A program made the translations under genes and the position numbers. Under the pieces are notes generated by a model, which saw nothing but the letters and a program-made list of their open reading frames with translations, did no database searches and had not been told where the DNA came from. Source: Adonisia turfae CCMR0081 (GTDB lineage: Bacteria > Cyanobacteriota > Cyanobacteriia > Phormidesmidales > Phormidesmidaceae). From it: a DNA stretch of 51,253 nucleotides. The number at the start of each line of letters is the position of its first letter. Positions within the stretch are counted from its first letter, which is position 1. Where the stretch lies: NCBI RefSeq assembly GCF_011009555.1, contig NZ_QXHD01000004.1, positions 6,621,821 to 6,673,073 of the forward strand, given 5' to 3'. Positions 42,250 through 51,253 of this stretch are shown in pieces.

Positions 42250-43437
42250 ATGCATTCTCGACAGAGCCTCATCGAAATCTTTTCAACCTTTATTGAATTT
42301 CGGTCAGATCGCTTTAATCGTTGGGTAGTAGATCCTAGATTGCGGAGAAATTTTGAGCAGCACCAAGATCAGTTGGCCAATACGGAGCCTTCAGAAGATT
42401 TTTGGTCACTTTATTGGCATTCACGTTGGAAAAAGCAGCCAGACGATATTGCGCTTGGGCATCTAGCGGCCTATTTGCAGGAAGCCTGGTACTGGTCTGC
42501 TCAGCGGTCAATGCGCATGCTCAGCCGCACCTCGTATCGATTGTCTGACTGTTTTCAGCTGGCCAATATAGATCTAGCGAAAGTTTTAGCAGGGTATGAT
42601 CCCCGACGCGGTGCCAGCTTAAAGGGGTATGCCAGAATTGTCTATGCTTCTTTGATTAGGGATACGCTACGCCAGCGTCAAGAAGCGGATATTTGTACCG
42701 TGTGGACGCTTTTGCGGCGGGTGAGTAAACAGCGCATGGTAGAGGCATTGCGCCATGCCGGATTATCACCTACGGCGATTGCCCAGTATCGGTTGGCCTG
42801 GGTTTGCTATAAAACCCTCTATGGTGCTGCCAAAGCCCATAATCGTAAATTGCGAGCACCGGATCGGGAGCAGTGGATTGCGATCGCAAACCTTTACAAC
42901 GCCGAACGGCTCATGCAGCTATCTGAACCCGGAGCTGTCCTGACACCAGCAGACCTGGAGCAACGGTTGGCCCAATGTGCTGCCTGGGTGCGGGAATACA
43001 TGTACCCGACTGTCCAATCATTAAATGTCCCCAGCCCTAACCGAGAGGTGGGTGAACTCCAGGATGAGCTTTCTGACTCACTGCAATCATCACTTATTAA
43101 CGCCATTATTGAGCTAGAAGATGGTCAGCAGCGCCAGATGCAGCAGGCTCACATCAACACAGTCCTGATCGCCGCTATCGGTAAATTGACCCCAGATAAC
43201 CAGGCGATGCTGCATCTGTACTATGGTGACGGCTTGACCCAAGTACAAATTGCCCAGCAGCTAGATATTAAACAATACACAGTGTCCAGGCGTTTGACCC
43301 GTACCCGCGAAAACTTACTGCGGGCCTTGATAGCCTGGGCCAAAACCATGCATATTTCGCCTTCGCCAGACCTAATCACCAACATGAGTGTTGCCCTGGA
43401 AGAATGGCTGACGGTTCACCACCGCAATCAGTCTTAG
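42250..43437 (+). CDS. Sigma-70 family RNA polymerase sigma factor (alternative)
   Basis: 395 residues, longer than a typical ECF factor. The region around residues 105-145 (VLAGYDPRRGASLKGYARIV, ASLIRDTLRQRQ) resembles a region 2 / DNA-melting segment, and the C-terminal LTPDNQAMLHLYYGDGLTQV, QIAQQLDIKQYTVSRRLTRT is a clear region 4 helix-turn-helix. A long linker with an acidic end (ELQDELSDSL) lies between. Cyanobacterial sigma factors of this kind often precede DUF1822 and CHAT genes. It is followed 46 bases later by the DUF1822 gene, so an operon is likely. Confidence 0.85.
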   Translation: MHSRQSLIEIFSTFIEFRSDRFNRWVVDPRLRRNFEQHQDQLANTEPSEDFWSLYWHSRWKKQPDDIALGHLAAYLQEAWYWSAQRSMRMLSRTSYRLSDCFQLANIDLAKVLAGYDPRRGASLKGYARIVYASLIRDTLRQRQEADICTVWTLLRRVSKQRMVEALRHAGLSPTAIAQYRLAWVCYKTLYGAAKAHNRKLRAPDREQWIAIANLYNAERLMQLSEPGAVLTPADLEQRLAQCAAWVREYMYPTVQSLNVPSPNREVGELQDELSDSLQSSLINAIIELEDGQQRQMQQAHINTVLIAAIGKLTPDNQAMLHLYYGDGLTQVQIAQQLDIKQYTVSRRLTRTRENLLRALIAWAKTMHISPSPDLITNMSVALEEWLTVHHRNQS

Positions 43438-43483
43438 ATTACTAGATTAATAACCAACCGTTGCCAGCGATGGAGTTGCGCGC

Positions 43484-44677
43484 ATGAGCCTCACATTTGC
43501 CCAGCCTACTGAATGGTGGCTAGAAATCCCACCCAATATCCAAACCCAATGTTGGCAAGCCAGGGAGACCTTAGTCACGCCTGGTCGTCGTGAGGAATTC
43601 TATCTAAATCAGCTTTGCCTGCGGGTGTTTTTACCCTGGTTTCAGCAAGAATATGCCCGAGAGACATCCATCTGGCCCAATGTAGATAGCTTGCCGAATA
43701 TTTGGGAAATGGTGAGCGGTAGCTGTCTGACCATGGGGGCTAAACGGCTGGTGCTACTCCCTTCAGAGACATTGGATACAGGCGGATTAGACATTCCTCA
43801 AGAATGGGTAGATATTCCAGATTGGGCCGCCGATTATTATTTAGCAGTCCAAATTGATTTAGAAAACCACTGGCTCAGGGTGTGGGGCTATACAACCCAC
43901 CAGCACATTAAAAAAGTGGCTGATTACGATGGGTGCGATCGCACCTATTGTGTGTCAAGCCAGGACCTAAAACGCGATCTCAATGCCTTCTGGAATATCT
44001 GTCAATTTTGTCCAGATGCTGACACTCGGGCGGTGATACCGCCGTTACAGCCCTTATCTCCCGCTCAGGTAATTCAAGCCATGCAACAGTTAAGCCAACC
44101 CAATACAGTATTTCCTAGACTCATGCTCCCGTTTACCCACTGGGCGTCGCTAATCCAGGGTGAAGACTGGCGTCAGCAGCTATATCAGCGACGCATGGAA
44201 AACCAGCAAGCAAAGTTGGTTAAGGCCACGACAAACCTGAGCCAGTGGTTGCACAACCTATTTGGTGAAGACTGGCAACCCCTTGACTCATTTTGGGGCT
44301 TGCAGCATCCTGCCTTTGCATACAACATGCGACGGGCCAGAGAGTCTAAAGGATTTTGTGCACCAAGAATTAAATTCGTTACATTAAATGCTGAAGTAGA
44401 ACCCCAGACGGTAGCATTACTGATGGTGTTAAATTCAGAGTCCGATGGGCGTATGGGTGTGCGGGTACAGGTACATCCAGCCGTTGAGAATAATCATGTG
44501 CCGACTGATCTCATTCTCTCTATTTATTCCAAAGATGATGAGATATTGCAGTCTGTTCAAGCCCGTACTCAAGAAGACTACATGCAGTTACCGTATTTCA
44601 GGTGTCAGCCGGGTACTCAGTTCCGTCTTCAAATTGACCTTAGTGATGACACCTTTAGCGAAACCTTTTCGGCTTAA
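43484..44677 (+). CDS. DUF1822 family protein
   Basis: 397 residues. The DUF1822 N-terminal block is evident: EWWLEIPPNIQTQCWQA, REEFYLNQLCLRVFLPWFQQ, WEMVSGSCLTMGAKRLVLLP, then YYLAVQIDLENHWLRVWGYT. The C-terminal ~90 residues are beta-rich. No membrane segment or signal peptide. The family is nearly restricted to cyanobacteria and of unknown function, repeatedly next to sigma factors and CHAT/CHASE2 genes. It lies between the sigma factor (46 bases) and the CHAT-CHASE2 gene (21 bases). A sigma-binding or protease-substrate role is my inference. Confidence 0.88.
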   Translation: MSLTFAQPTEWWLEIPPNIQTQCWQARETLVTPGRREEFYLNQLCLRVFLPWFQQEYARETSIWPNVDSLPNIWEMVSGSCLTMGAKRLVLLPSETLDTGGLDIPQEWVDIPDWAADYYLAVQIDLENHWLRVWGYTTHQHIKKVADYDGCDRTYCVSSQDLKRDLNAFWNICQFCPDADTRAVIPPLQPLSPAQVIQAMQQLSQPNTVFPRLMLPFTHWASLIQGEDWRQQLYQRRMENQQAKLVKATTNLSQWLHNLFGEDWQPLDSFWGLQHPAFAYNMRRARESKGFCAPRIKFVTLNAEVEPQTVALLMVLNSESDGRMGVRVQVHPAVENNHVPTDLILSIYSKDDEILQSVQARTQEDYMQLPYFRCQPGTQFRLQIDLSDDTFSETFSA

Positions 44678-44698
44678 TAGATTCTCTGAGATGCTTCT

Positions 44699-47164
44699 AT
44701 GAATCCACTGGTTGTCTTAAATTTAGGTCCAGGGAATTGTCAAACAGGCATTAACAGCGTTAATGCCCAGCTCTTATTTCCAGATAGTGAGCTGCCTGTA
44801 CAATACCGTGGTCGTGGTAGTCTGCCTGCGGCTAAAAATCTCCCTGAGCTTTACGAGCAATGGCGTCGTCTGTATGAAGCCTTGAATAACCGCTTTCGCT
44901 CGCGGCTATCGGCAAAAGATCTGATTGAATTTGAACCAGAACCCATTACTAATGTTTCCAGGGTCGACTTGCTAGAGTTGAGTGAGCGTTTAGAGGGGGA
45001 AATCAATCAGTGGCTAAATTCTCCTGGCTTTCGTAAGATCGATCAGCAATTACGGGTGAAACTTGATCCTAAAGAGAATGTTAGGGTCATTATCGAAACG
45101 GACGATCCTCTAATTCAGAAATTACCCTGGCATCTCTGGCGATTTTTTAAGGATTACACCAAAGCAGAGGTGGCTCTGAGTTCTCCAGAGTATGAGGTTG
45201 CCAGCCAGACCACCACGGCCATCAGTCGTCGGATGAGAGTTTTGGTGGTTTTAGGGCATAGTGAGGGGATCGACACTCAAGTCGATCGCCTGATGCTTGA
45301 AGATGTTGATGCTGACACTATTTTTTTGTCGAACCCTAACCGAGCTGAATTAGACCGACAGTTATGGGATGACAAGGGCTGGGATATTTTCTTTTTTGCT
45401 GGCCACAGCACGAGCCATGCCGTTGATGAGAAGGGCAAATTTAAGGAGCAGCTGTTTCTAAATTCGGATGAAAAGCTCTCTATTGATGAATTGCGGAATG
45501 CTCTGAGTGCATCTATTAGCCGTGGTCTCAAACTAGCTATTTTCAACTCCTGTGATGGTTTAGGTTTAGCGCGGGCGTTAGCTGATCTAAATATTCCTCA
45601 GCTGATTGTGATGCGAGAGCCGGTGGTTGATCCGGTGGCCCATGCGTTTTTAGAGAACTTTTTACAGACCTTTTCCCATGGAGAGGCGTTCTACACTGCC
45701 GCTAGATATGCCCGAGAGAAACTACAGGGGTTAGAGGGAAAATATCCCGGTGCCAGCTGGTTACCTGTGATTTTTCAGAACCCAACGGAAGCGCCGATTG
45801 TTTGGACTAAAGGAGCAGCGCCACCTCAATCACAGTCGTTATTGCCCGAACAACGAGAACCAAAGCCCCAGCCAGTTAAGTCTAAGACATTATTGGATAT
45901 TAACTGGCGTCATCTGTTGGTCACCAGCTTAGCTGTTACCCTACCGCTTGTCGGTGTCAGGGCCTTAGGGCTTTTGCAGCCGTTAGAGCTATCTGCCTAT
46001 GACCATTTAATCCGGTCTCGGCCCGTGAACTGGGAGCAGCCTGCTGTTGATCAGCGTCTGCTGGTGATAGAAATTGATCAAGATGATACTGATAAATATG
46101 GCTATCCCATTAGAGATGGCGTGTTAGCTGCGGCATTGGACCAACTACAGCAACGCCAGCCTCGGGCCGTGGGCATTGATATGCATCGCTATCAGGTGAA
46201 TGAACCTGGTCGAGAGGAGCTGCTTGAGCAGTTTGAAAAATCGCCTGATCTGATCACAGTGTGTTCTTTTGATCAGAATGATCGAGAGATTTTGGGGCAT
46301 CCTCCTGAATTCTCTCGTTATCAAGCTGAACATCAAGTGGGTTTTAGCGATCTCGAAATTGATGATGACTATCAGCGTAACCGTCCGGTTGTACGTCGTC
46401 ACTTATTGTCTTACGACCCCCACTTAGGTCCTGTTTCGTCGGCTTGTTCCACACCCTATAGTTTGAGTCTCAATCTGGCCCTACGTTTTTTAAGAAAAGA
46501 GGGGGTGCAACCTCTGAATGCGAATACACAGCAGAATTGGCACTTAGGCCCTGTTGTGTTTAATCGGTTGGCTGTACGGACGGGTGGTTATCAGCAGTTG
46601 GATGGTCAAAGTAGTCAAATTTTGTTGAACTACCGATTTAAGCCTAAGCCTGCGCACCGCATTAGTTTTACGGACCTGCTGGAAGGACGATTTAATGATA
46701 ATTTGATTCGCGATCGCATTGTGCTCATAGGGGTGACCGATCCCATTGCTAATGATATTCGTGAAACACCTTTTGGCACATTGCCAGGGGTCTGGGTTCA
46801 TGCCCACGGGGTAAGTCAGCTGCTCGCGGCTGTCTTGGATGAGCGCCCCTTAATTTGGGTATTGCCCCAAGTCGGTCAGTGGCAGTGGGGGGACATGCTC
46901 TGGATTTGGGGATGGGCCGTTGTGGGCGGTGTGTTGGTGTGGTGTATTCGCCGCCCAGTGATGGTGTTACTGGTTGTGGGCGGGGCCAGTGTGGGCCTGC
47001 GTCAGGTTTGTCTCTTGCTTTTAGTGCAGGGGGGATGGGTACCCCTGGTACCCGCATTATTTGCATTAGGTGGAACTGCTGGAGTTTTGTTAGCGTATAA
47101 GCATGGTTATCTGCGCGTTATTACGAGTGCAGTGTCAAAGTTAACAATACGGGTTGGGTCCTGA
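44699..47164 (+). CDS. CHAT-CHASE2 membrane protein
   Basis: 821 residues. Order: N-terminal region (1-140), CHAT peptidase domain (~140-370) with likely catalytic His236 (FFFAGHSTSH) and Cys285 (AIFNSCDGLG), a TM helix (~405-425), an extracytoplasmic CHASE2 sensor domain (~430-715; VIEIDQDDTDKYGYPIRDG, PRAVGIDMHRYQ, RDRIVLIGVTDPIANDIRET), then two to three TM helices ending at ~800. CHAT domains are caspase-like proteases; CHASE2 is an extracellular sensor. The normal output (kinase, cyclase) is absent, so the CHAT domain may be the output, placed in the cytoplasm. Operonic with sigma and DUF1822 genes. Confidence 0.9.
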   Translation: MNPLVVLNLGPGNCQTGINSVNAQLLFPDSELPVQYRGRGSLPAAKNLPELYEQWRRLYEALNNRFRSRLSAKDLIEFEPEPITNVSRVDLLELSERLEGEINQWLNSPGFRKIDQQLRVKLDPKENVRVIIETDDPLIQKLPWHLWRFFKDYTKAEVALSSPEYEVASQTTTAISRRMRVLVVLGHSEGIDTQVDRLMLEDVDADTIFLSNPNRAELDRQLWDDKGWDIFFFAGHSTSHAVDEKGKFKEQLFLNSDEKLSIDELRNALSASISRGLKLAIFNSCDGLGLARALADLNIPQLIVMREPVVDPVAHAFLENFLQTFSHGEAFYTAARYAREKLQGLEGKYPGASWLPVIFQNPTEAPIVWTKGAAPPQSQSLLPEQREPKPQPVKSKTLLDINWRHLLVTSLAVTLPLVGVRALGLLQPLELSAYDHLIRSRPVNWEQPAVDQRLLVIEIDQDDTDKYGYPIRDGVLAAALDQLQQRQPRAVGIDMHRYQVNEPGREELLEQFEKSPDLITVCSFDQNDREILGHPPEFSRYQAEHQVGFSDLEIDDDYQRNRPVVRRHLLSYDPHLGPVSSACSTPYSLSLNLALRFLRKEGVQPLNANTQQNWHLGPVVFNRLAVRTGGYQQLDGQSSQILLNYRFKPKPAHRISFTDLLEGRFNDNLIRDRIVLIGVTDPIANDIRETPFGTLPGVWVHAHGVSQLLAAVLDERPLIWVLPQVGQWQWGDMLWIWGWAVVGGVLVWCIRRPVMVLLVVGGASVGLRQVCLLLLVQGGWVPLVPALFALGGTAGVLLAYKHGYLRVITSAVSKLTIRVGS

Positions 47165-47372
47165 TAAAGAGTGCTGCGTCAGCCTTAGCGAAGCAATGCC
47201 TTTTAGGCTATTGCCTCCAGGGCGATGGGGTGAAGTGTGGCTCTTCATCCCTTTAGATTCTTTACCAGCTTTGCCTGAAATTTTCAGCTTGACAGACCAT
47301 TAAACTACGGACTACTAAATCACTGTCGAATCGTTGGACCTGAAAACGTTCTAGATATAGAGGAGTTGATAA

Positions 47373-48125
47373 ATGCGATCGCAAAACCGTTTAGCCCTCG
47401 TCAGTTTTGCATGGGTAGCACTTTTGAGCCCCCTGGGTTTCATGCCCATTGCTTCAGCTATTCCCAATCCGATTGACAATGGTCGTGGCCGGAAAGCTGA
47501 GCTACCCGATGCCCCATCAACACCACCACCATCGGGTAATCGCCAACCCGGCGGTAGCCTCAGCGGTGGTCCGGCGGTGTGTCCTCAAAAAAACCAGAAA
47601 TTAACGGCGATTACCCCGGCCAATGTCCATGGCAAAACCCTGGCGGGATATCCCACAACCTTTTGGTTTTACATGCCCTATACCGTGGATGAGGTGGAGA
47701 GTGGAGAGTTTTCCATCTTGACTGAATCTGAAGATGATCGGGTGTATGAAACCTCATTTGAACTGCCTACCCAGCCAGGGTTTGTCAGTATCACGTTGCC
47801 AGCTGATATCGCCAATAGCCTGGAAGAAGGTCAGTATTATCACTGGTATTTGAATGTATCCTGTATTGCCAGTGACGAGGCTGTAAGCGACCTAAATATT
47901 GATGGCTGGGTACAGCCGGTGGCGGCGGCATCACCCGTGCAGGGCAATGCCCCATCGTCTGATATCTGGTACGACAGGGTTGACCAGGTTGCATCACAGC
48001 TGCAAACAGCGTCTCCCAATGATGGGGATATTAGACGTACCTGGGCTGACTTGCTAGAGTCCGTTGACTTGGGCGAGTTTACTCAATACCCGGTGGTCGG
48101 TCCAGTAACGTTGACAGATGGTTAG
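47373..48125 (+). CDS. DUF928 family exported protein
   Basis: 250 residues. A signal peptide (LALVSFAWVALLSPLGFMPI, cleavage near ASAIP) is followed by a low-complexity linker (DAPSTPPPSGNRQPGGSLSG) and the DUF928 body: LTAITPANVHGKTLAGYPTT, FWFYMPYTVD, EFSILTESEDDRVYETSFEL, YYHWYLNVSCIASD, DIRRTWADLLESVDL. The family is exported and of unknown function, commonly found with CHASE2/CHAT genes. It lies ~208 bases after the CHASE2 gene on the same strand and ends converging on the TPR-CHAT gene. Confidence 0.9.
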   Translation: MRSQNRLALVSFAWVALLSPLGFMPIASAIPNPIDNGRGRKAELPDAPSTPPPSGNRQPGGSLSGGPAVCPQKNQKLTAITPANVHGKTLAGYPTTFWFYMPYTVDEVESGEFSILTESEDDRVYETSFELPTQPGFVSITLPADIANSLEEGQYYHWYLNVSCIASDEAVSDLNIDGWVQPVAAASPVQGNAPSSDIWYDRVDQVASQLQTASPNDGDIRRTWADLLESVDLGEFTQYPVVGPVTLTDG

Positions 48126-48169
48126 TTGACAGATGGTTAATTGCAAGGGGATTGAATAAATTGCTTTGA

Positions 48170-48224
48170 AACTGCCTAACCCTTGTGGGGGTGTTGCCTT
48201 GTGCACACCTTGCCCTAGGCAGTT
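48170..48224. terminator. Bidirectional hairpin between DUF928 and TPR-CHAT genes
   Basis: Outer arms AACTGCCTA (48170-48178) and TAGGCAGTT (48216-48224), with an inner GGTGT/ACACC stem. It lies between convergent stops and could serve both genes; no strong T-run on either side. Confidence 0.5.
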
Positions 48225-48243
48225 GTGGGATCATTTGATTTTG

Positions 48244-50865
48244 TTAACGCCAATTGCCCACCAATACATAGGTGGCCCAAAGGTGGGGGGCACGATACCC
48301 CTGTGCAATCAGGGCCAGCTGAGCATTTTGTAATGCTTTTGCTCGGCTAGTGCCTGGCTGTTTTAGTTCCTCATAGAACCGGATCATCAAGGCTGTGTTG
48401 GGGATGTCCTGCGCTTCCCATAGGGTGGAAACGGTGCTGCGTGCCCCCGCCTGTACGGCAATGCCAGCCAGGCCCAGGATGGCTCGATTATCGCCGGTGG
48501 CGGTGGAGCATGCGCTTAGTACCAGCAGCTCGATGGGGGTTTCGCCCTGCACACTGGCCGATTGGATCAGATCCCCAAGTTCTTGACCACGGATTAGTTT
48601 TTGGTGGGCCACGATAAAGGTTTCTTCTGGATCGGAGCTAAAGACACCATGGGTTTTGATGTGAATGCCTGAGAAACCGCCCGTACTCAGCTGTTGCTGT
48701 AGTGCTTCTTGCTGAAAGTTTTCATTGGTTAGGGGGGGCTGGGGGCCAAACAGCTCACTGATTTTGTCTAACTCAGCATCGAGCTTTTCAATGGCAGGAA
48801 ACTGTCGGTTTTCGATTTCCTGGGGGATGCCCACACCCCCTGTAAATACCCTGAGTTCTTTGGTCAGGGGTCTGGGGGTGAACAGTTCCAGCTCAGGGGC
48901 GATTGCGATCGCATACTTCTGCACCAGATATTGCTCCCCATCATTTAAAACCGCCATGGGAATATTTCGCAAAGTACCATCCAACACAAAGACCAGGGTT
49001 TTTATGTCAGAGTCCTGTAGCGCTGCCTCAATCGTTTCTGGAAACACCCACTTATAGATTTCTTTAGCAGCCTTTCTAACTTCAGGGGTGCGGTTGGGTG
49101 CATTACTGAGATCCCGCCGCAGCTGTTCTAACTTGGTTTCAGCCGTTTTCTGGGGGATCTCAAAATCAGCAAAAATCTTCTGCCCCTGAAGCTGTAGAAT
49201 CACCGCAATCCGATCTGGCAAAATAATCGGATACAGAATCGCAGCATCGGTATCCGTCTCAAACTGGCTGATGGTGGTGGTGCTGGCTAAGTCACAGCGC
49301 AGAAAGTTTTCCAGCTCACTCAGCTGTAGGCTATCAATCTGTTGGATGGCAAGGTTCAATGTTTCGTCACTTAAGCTGGCCTGATCGCCATGGCTCAGCA
49401 ATAACTCCACAAACTCACGATAAACAGGCTCAACATTATCCCGAAACGAAAATTGCACCTCGGCATCGATAAAGAGCAGATTTTTACGGACCTGTTCTAA
49501 GGTTTTGACGGCAGCATCATAGGCCTTAACAGCTTCATCCTGTTTGCCTTGTTTCCTTAACAAACGCCCCTGTTGCCATTCCCAACGATAGCGGCCATCT
49601 AGAAATTGCGTCTCATTGGTGAGCCACAGGGCTTTTTGGGTCAGCGCTTGAGCTTGAGGCCATTGCTGGAGCATTTCGTATAGCTCACCCCGCTGGCCAA
49701 TGCCATAGGATTCTGCAATGGTGTCATCCAGGGCCTGGGCCTGTTGGATGGCAGTGACCAAAATTGCGTCAATATCTTGCCAGCTGGGAGTGCCTGTTTG
49801 GCTGATCTGAAGGTTCTTGGGCTGTGCCTCGCTGACCTGCATCAAGGTGGCTAAACTCTTGGCAAAGTTGAGTTGGGCATAAATAGCAGTGCGGCTGGGC
49901 GGTAGCTGGGGAATGGTGGATAGCAGATCTGGCCATAGGGCTTGGGCAGCGGACCATTCTTCAAGGTCTATTAAAAAACTGAGCCGGTTAAGATTGGCCT
50001 GCACCTGATTGAGTGATGCGGTTCCAGTGCTAGCAACTTCTTCATAGGCGGCAAGCGCTGCCGTTTGATGTACCAACGCCTCATCTTTTTTGCCAATGGC
50101 GCTGGCACTATCACTGAGGGCGCGTTCAGTATTGCCCAGATCCAGTAACACTGAGGACTTGAGCCTGGGTCGGTTAGCTGTCTTGGCGATGGCCAGGCTC
50201 TGTTGCAGGTTTTCCTGGGATGCCGTTAGTTCGCCAAACTGTCGTTGGGCATTACCCAAATGCCAGAATCCTGTGGCCGTTAATATGGGGTCCAGCGCTC
50301 CATTTTGCAAAATTTGAGAGATTTCCTCATTCAAAATGGTTTTAGATTGCACGTGCAAGCCTAAGGTTTGCAGGGCTTTTGCCTGGTTGATCAGACTCAG
50401 TAAAACACCTCGCTTATGGTCTGCCTGCCGATAAGCCGTTGTCGCCTCACGCCAGCTCAGTAGGGCGGCTTCCATATTGCCCTGGCCCCAATACAGGCGG
50501 CCCTGGGTGTTTAGGGCCTTGGCCAGGGTTTCTGAATAGGCGGCTGAATCGCTTGGGGTTTCTAGTAGGCTGAGACTTTGGGCAATTGTTTCGGTGGCTT
50601 GGGGCCATTGCCCCAGATGTTGGTGGGCCAGGGAGAGATTGCTAAGCAGTAGGGCCTGGGTAAGCGTGTCTGAGGTGGTTTGGTCGTTTTGTAAGGCCTG
50701 GCTCCAGCTGGTGATGGCGGCGGCGAATTGCTCTGATTCATATTGCCGGATGCCTGTTTGTAGGAGGGAGCTGGCTGAGGAGGTTTGGGCTGTTTGTTGG
50801 TTTGTGTTGTTCTTGAGGAGGCTACCGTGTATACACAGCTCGGCAGGGAGTTCAACATTCTGCAT
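48244..50865 (-). CDS. TPR-CHAT protein, N-terminus uncertain
   Basis: 873 residues from ATG 50865. About ten TPR-like helical repeats (residues ~25-400: SLLQTGIRQYESEQFAAAIT; ALLLSNLSLAHQHLGQWPQA; ...WQQGRLLRKQGKQDEAVKAY), then a linker and a C-terminal CHAT domain with His739 (GIHIKTHGVF) and Cys786 (LLVLSACSTATGD), ending HLWATYVLVGNW. Relatives usually have a signal peptide; none is present after ATG 50865. The frame stays open to the right edge only through the 105-bp tandem repeats, so the original start may be lost or lie outside. CHAT proteolysis is inferred from motifs. Confidence 0.85.
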   Translation of the reverse strand: MQNVELPAELCIHGSLLKNNTNQQTAQTSSASSLLQTGIRQYESEQFAAAITSWSQALQNDQTTSDTLTQALLLSNLSLAHQHLGQWPQATETIAQSLSLLETPSDSAAYSETLAKALNTQGRLYWGQGNMEAALLSWREATTAYRQADHKRGVLLSLINQAKALQTLGLHVQSKTILNEEISQILQNGALDPILTATGFWHLGNAQRQFGELTASQENLQQSLAIAKTANRPRLKSSVLLDLGNTERALSDSASAIGKKDEALVHQTAALAAYEEVASTGTASLNQVQANLNRLSFLIDLEEWSAAQALWPDLLSTIPQLPPSRTAIYAQLNFAKSLATLMQVSEAQPKNLQISQTGTPSWQDIDAILVTAIQQAQALDDTIAESYGIGQRGELYEMLQQWPQAQALTQKALWLTNETQFLDGRYRWEWQQGRLLRKQGKQDEAVKAYDAAVKTLEQVRKNLLFIDAEVQFSFRDNVEPVYREFVELLLSHGDQASLSDETLNLAIQQIDSLQLSELENFLRCDLASTTTISQFETDTDAAILYPIILPDRIAVILQLQGQKIFADFEIPQKTAETKLEQLRRDLSNAPNRTPEVRKAAKEIYKWVFPETIEAALQDSDIKTLVFVLDGTLRNIPMAVLNDGEQYLVQKYAIAIAPELELFTPRPLTKELRVFTGGVGIPQEIENRQFPAIEKLDAELDKISELFGPQPPLTNENFQQEALQQQLSTGGFSGIHIKTHGVFSSDPEETFIVAHQKLIRGQELGDLIQSASVQGETPIELLVLSACSTATGDNRAILGLAGIAVQAGARSTVSTLWEAQDIPNTALMIRFYEELKQPGTSRAKALQNAQLALIAQGYRAPHLWATYVLVGNWR

Positions 50866-50887
50866 GACCCCCCTTAATCCCCCCTTG

Positions 50888-51253
50888 GTAAGGGGGGAAA
50901 CTCCGGTCCTCCCCCTTACCAAGGGGGAGTTAGAGGGGGTTAGACAACCGCAAACGCTAGTATCCAATCCTTGTGTATACACCGTAGCCTTAGTAAGGGG
51001 GGAAACTCCGGTCCTCCCCCTTACTAAGGGGGAGTTAGAGGGGGTTAGACAACCGCAAACGCTAGTATCCAATCCTTGTGTATGCACCGTAGCCTTAGTA
51101 AGGGGAGAAACTCCGGTCCTCCCCCTTACCAAGGGGGAGTTAGAGGGGGTTAGACAACCGCAAATGCTAGTATCCAATCCTTGTGTATGCACCGTAGCCT
51201 TAGTAAGGGGAGAAACTCCGGTCCTCCCCCTTACCAAGGGGGAGTTAGAGGGG
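50888..51253. repeat. 105-bp tandem repeat array, at least 3.5 copies
   Basis: Units start at 50888, 50993, 51098 and 51203, exactly 105 bp apart, and continue past the window. Copies differ at a few positions. Each contains a palindromic CCCCCTTAC(C/T)AAGGGGG core, of a kind common in dispersed cyanobacterial repeats, plus a segment with CAACCGCAAACGCTAGTATC. Since 105 is a multiple of 3, the minus-strand reading frame of the TPR-CHAT gene stays open through the array, giving a 35-residue protein repeat (TPSNSPLVRGRTGVSPLTK). Confidence 0.9.

Noticed and set aside
50888..51253. The tandem array as a CRISPR
   Set aside because: The whole 105-bp unit repeats, including the would-be spacers, so there are no unique spacers; no cas genes are nearby.
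1..51253. tRNA or rRNA genes
   Set aside because: I looked in the intergenic stretches for cloverleaf-like segments and found none convincing; a covariance search was not possible.

Overview
The window reads as cyanobacterial chromosome. Octamers GCGATCGC (the HIP1 motif, e.g. at 420-427) recur throughout, and the gene set is cyanobacterial: a BicA-type SulP bicarbonate transporter, class II fructose/sedoheptulose bisphosphatase next to glutamyl-tRNA reductase, precorrin-8X methylmutase, a UPF0182 giant membrane protein, DUF1822, DUF928, DUF4336 and CHASE2/CHAT proteins. I cannot name the species from sequence alone.

Layout. 1-5.2 kb: housekeeping genes mutL (5' end cut by the window edge), miaA and gyrB, the last closed by a clear hairpin terminator. 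5.2-15.1 kb: an accessory defence island, much of it in decay. It holds a MazG-like protein, an amputated PLD-type helicase, two tandem HNH-nuclease relatives (one lacking the HNH half, one with an internal deletion), a small XRE repressor with a doubled palindromic operator, an AAA ATPase fused to a PD-(D/E)XK nuclease domain, a nucleotidyltransferase stub fused by deletion to the last ~110 residues of dndD, an intact dndE, a HEPN/MNT toxin-antitoxin pair in operon with a DndC-like PAPS-reductase-family protein, and the large phosphorothioation-associated putative methyltransferase. DNA phosphorothioation by the classical DndBCDE route looks disabled here because DndD is destroyed. 14.5-19.2 kb: a leftward run with a lipoxygenase and a cytochrome P450, a likely oxylipin pathway, followed by two small unknown proteins.

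19.6-25.5 kb: DEP protein, cysteine-dioxygenase-like cupin, GNAT acetyltransferase and ATP-grasp ligase on the minus strand (a possible small-molecule cluster), then a LysR regulator divergent from a YHS protein, and a DMT exporter. 25.7-30.4 kb: a membrane protein, exported zinc-less MsrB, DUF4336 and CGNR-finger proteins with overlapping divergent start codons, mazEF with a palindromic operator, and a small membrane protein. 30.4-41.9 kb: core metabolism (bicA, a lipoprotein methyltransferase, hemA, glpX, cobH, a methyltransferase, a Ca/Na antiporter, UPF0182).

42.2-51.25 kb: sigma factor, DUF1822 protein, CHAT-CHASE2 membrane protein and DUF928 protein in one direction, converging on a TPR-CHAT protein. 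Two predicted caspase-like CHAT proteins beside a dedicated sigma factor make this the most attractive candidate for an undescribed signalling system. The start of the TPR-CHAT gene runs into 105-bp tandem repeats whose length (35 codons) keeps the reading frame open to the window edge.
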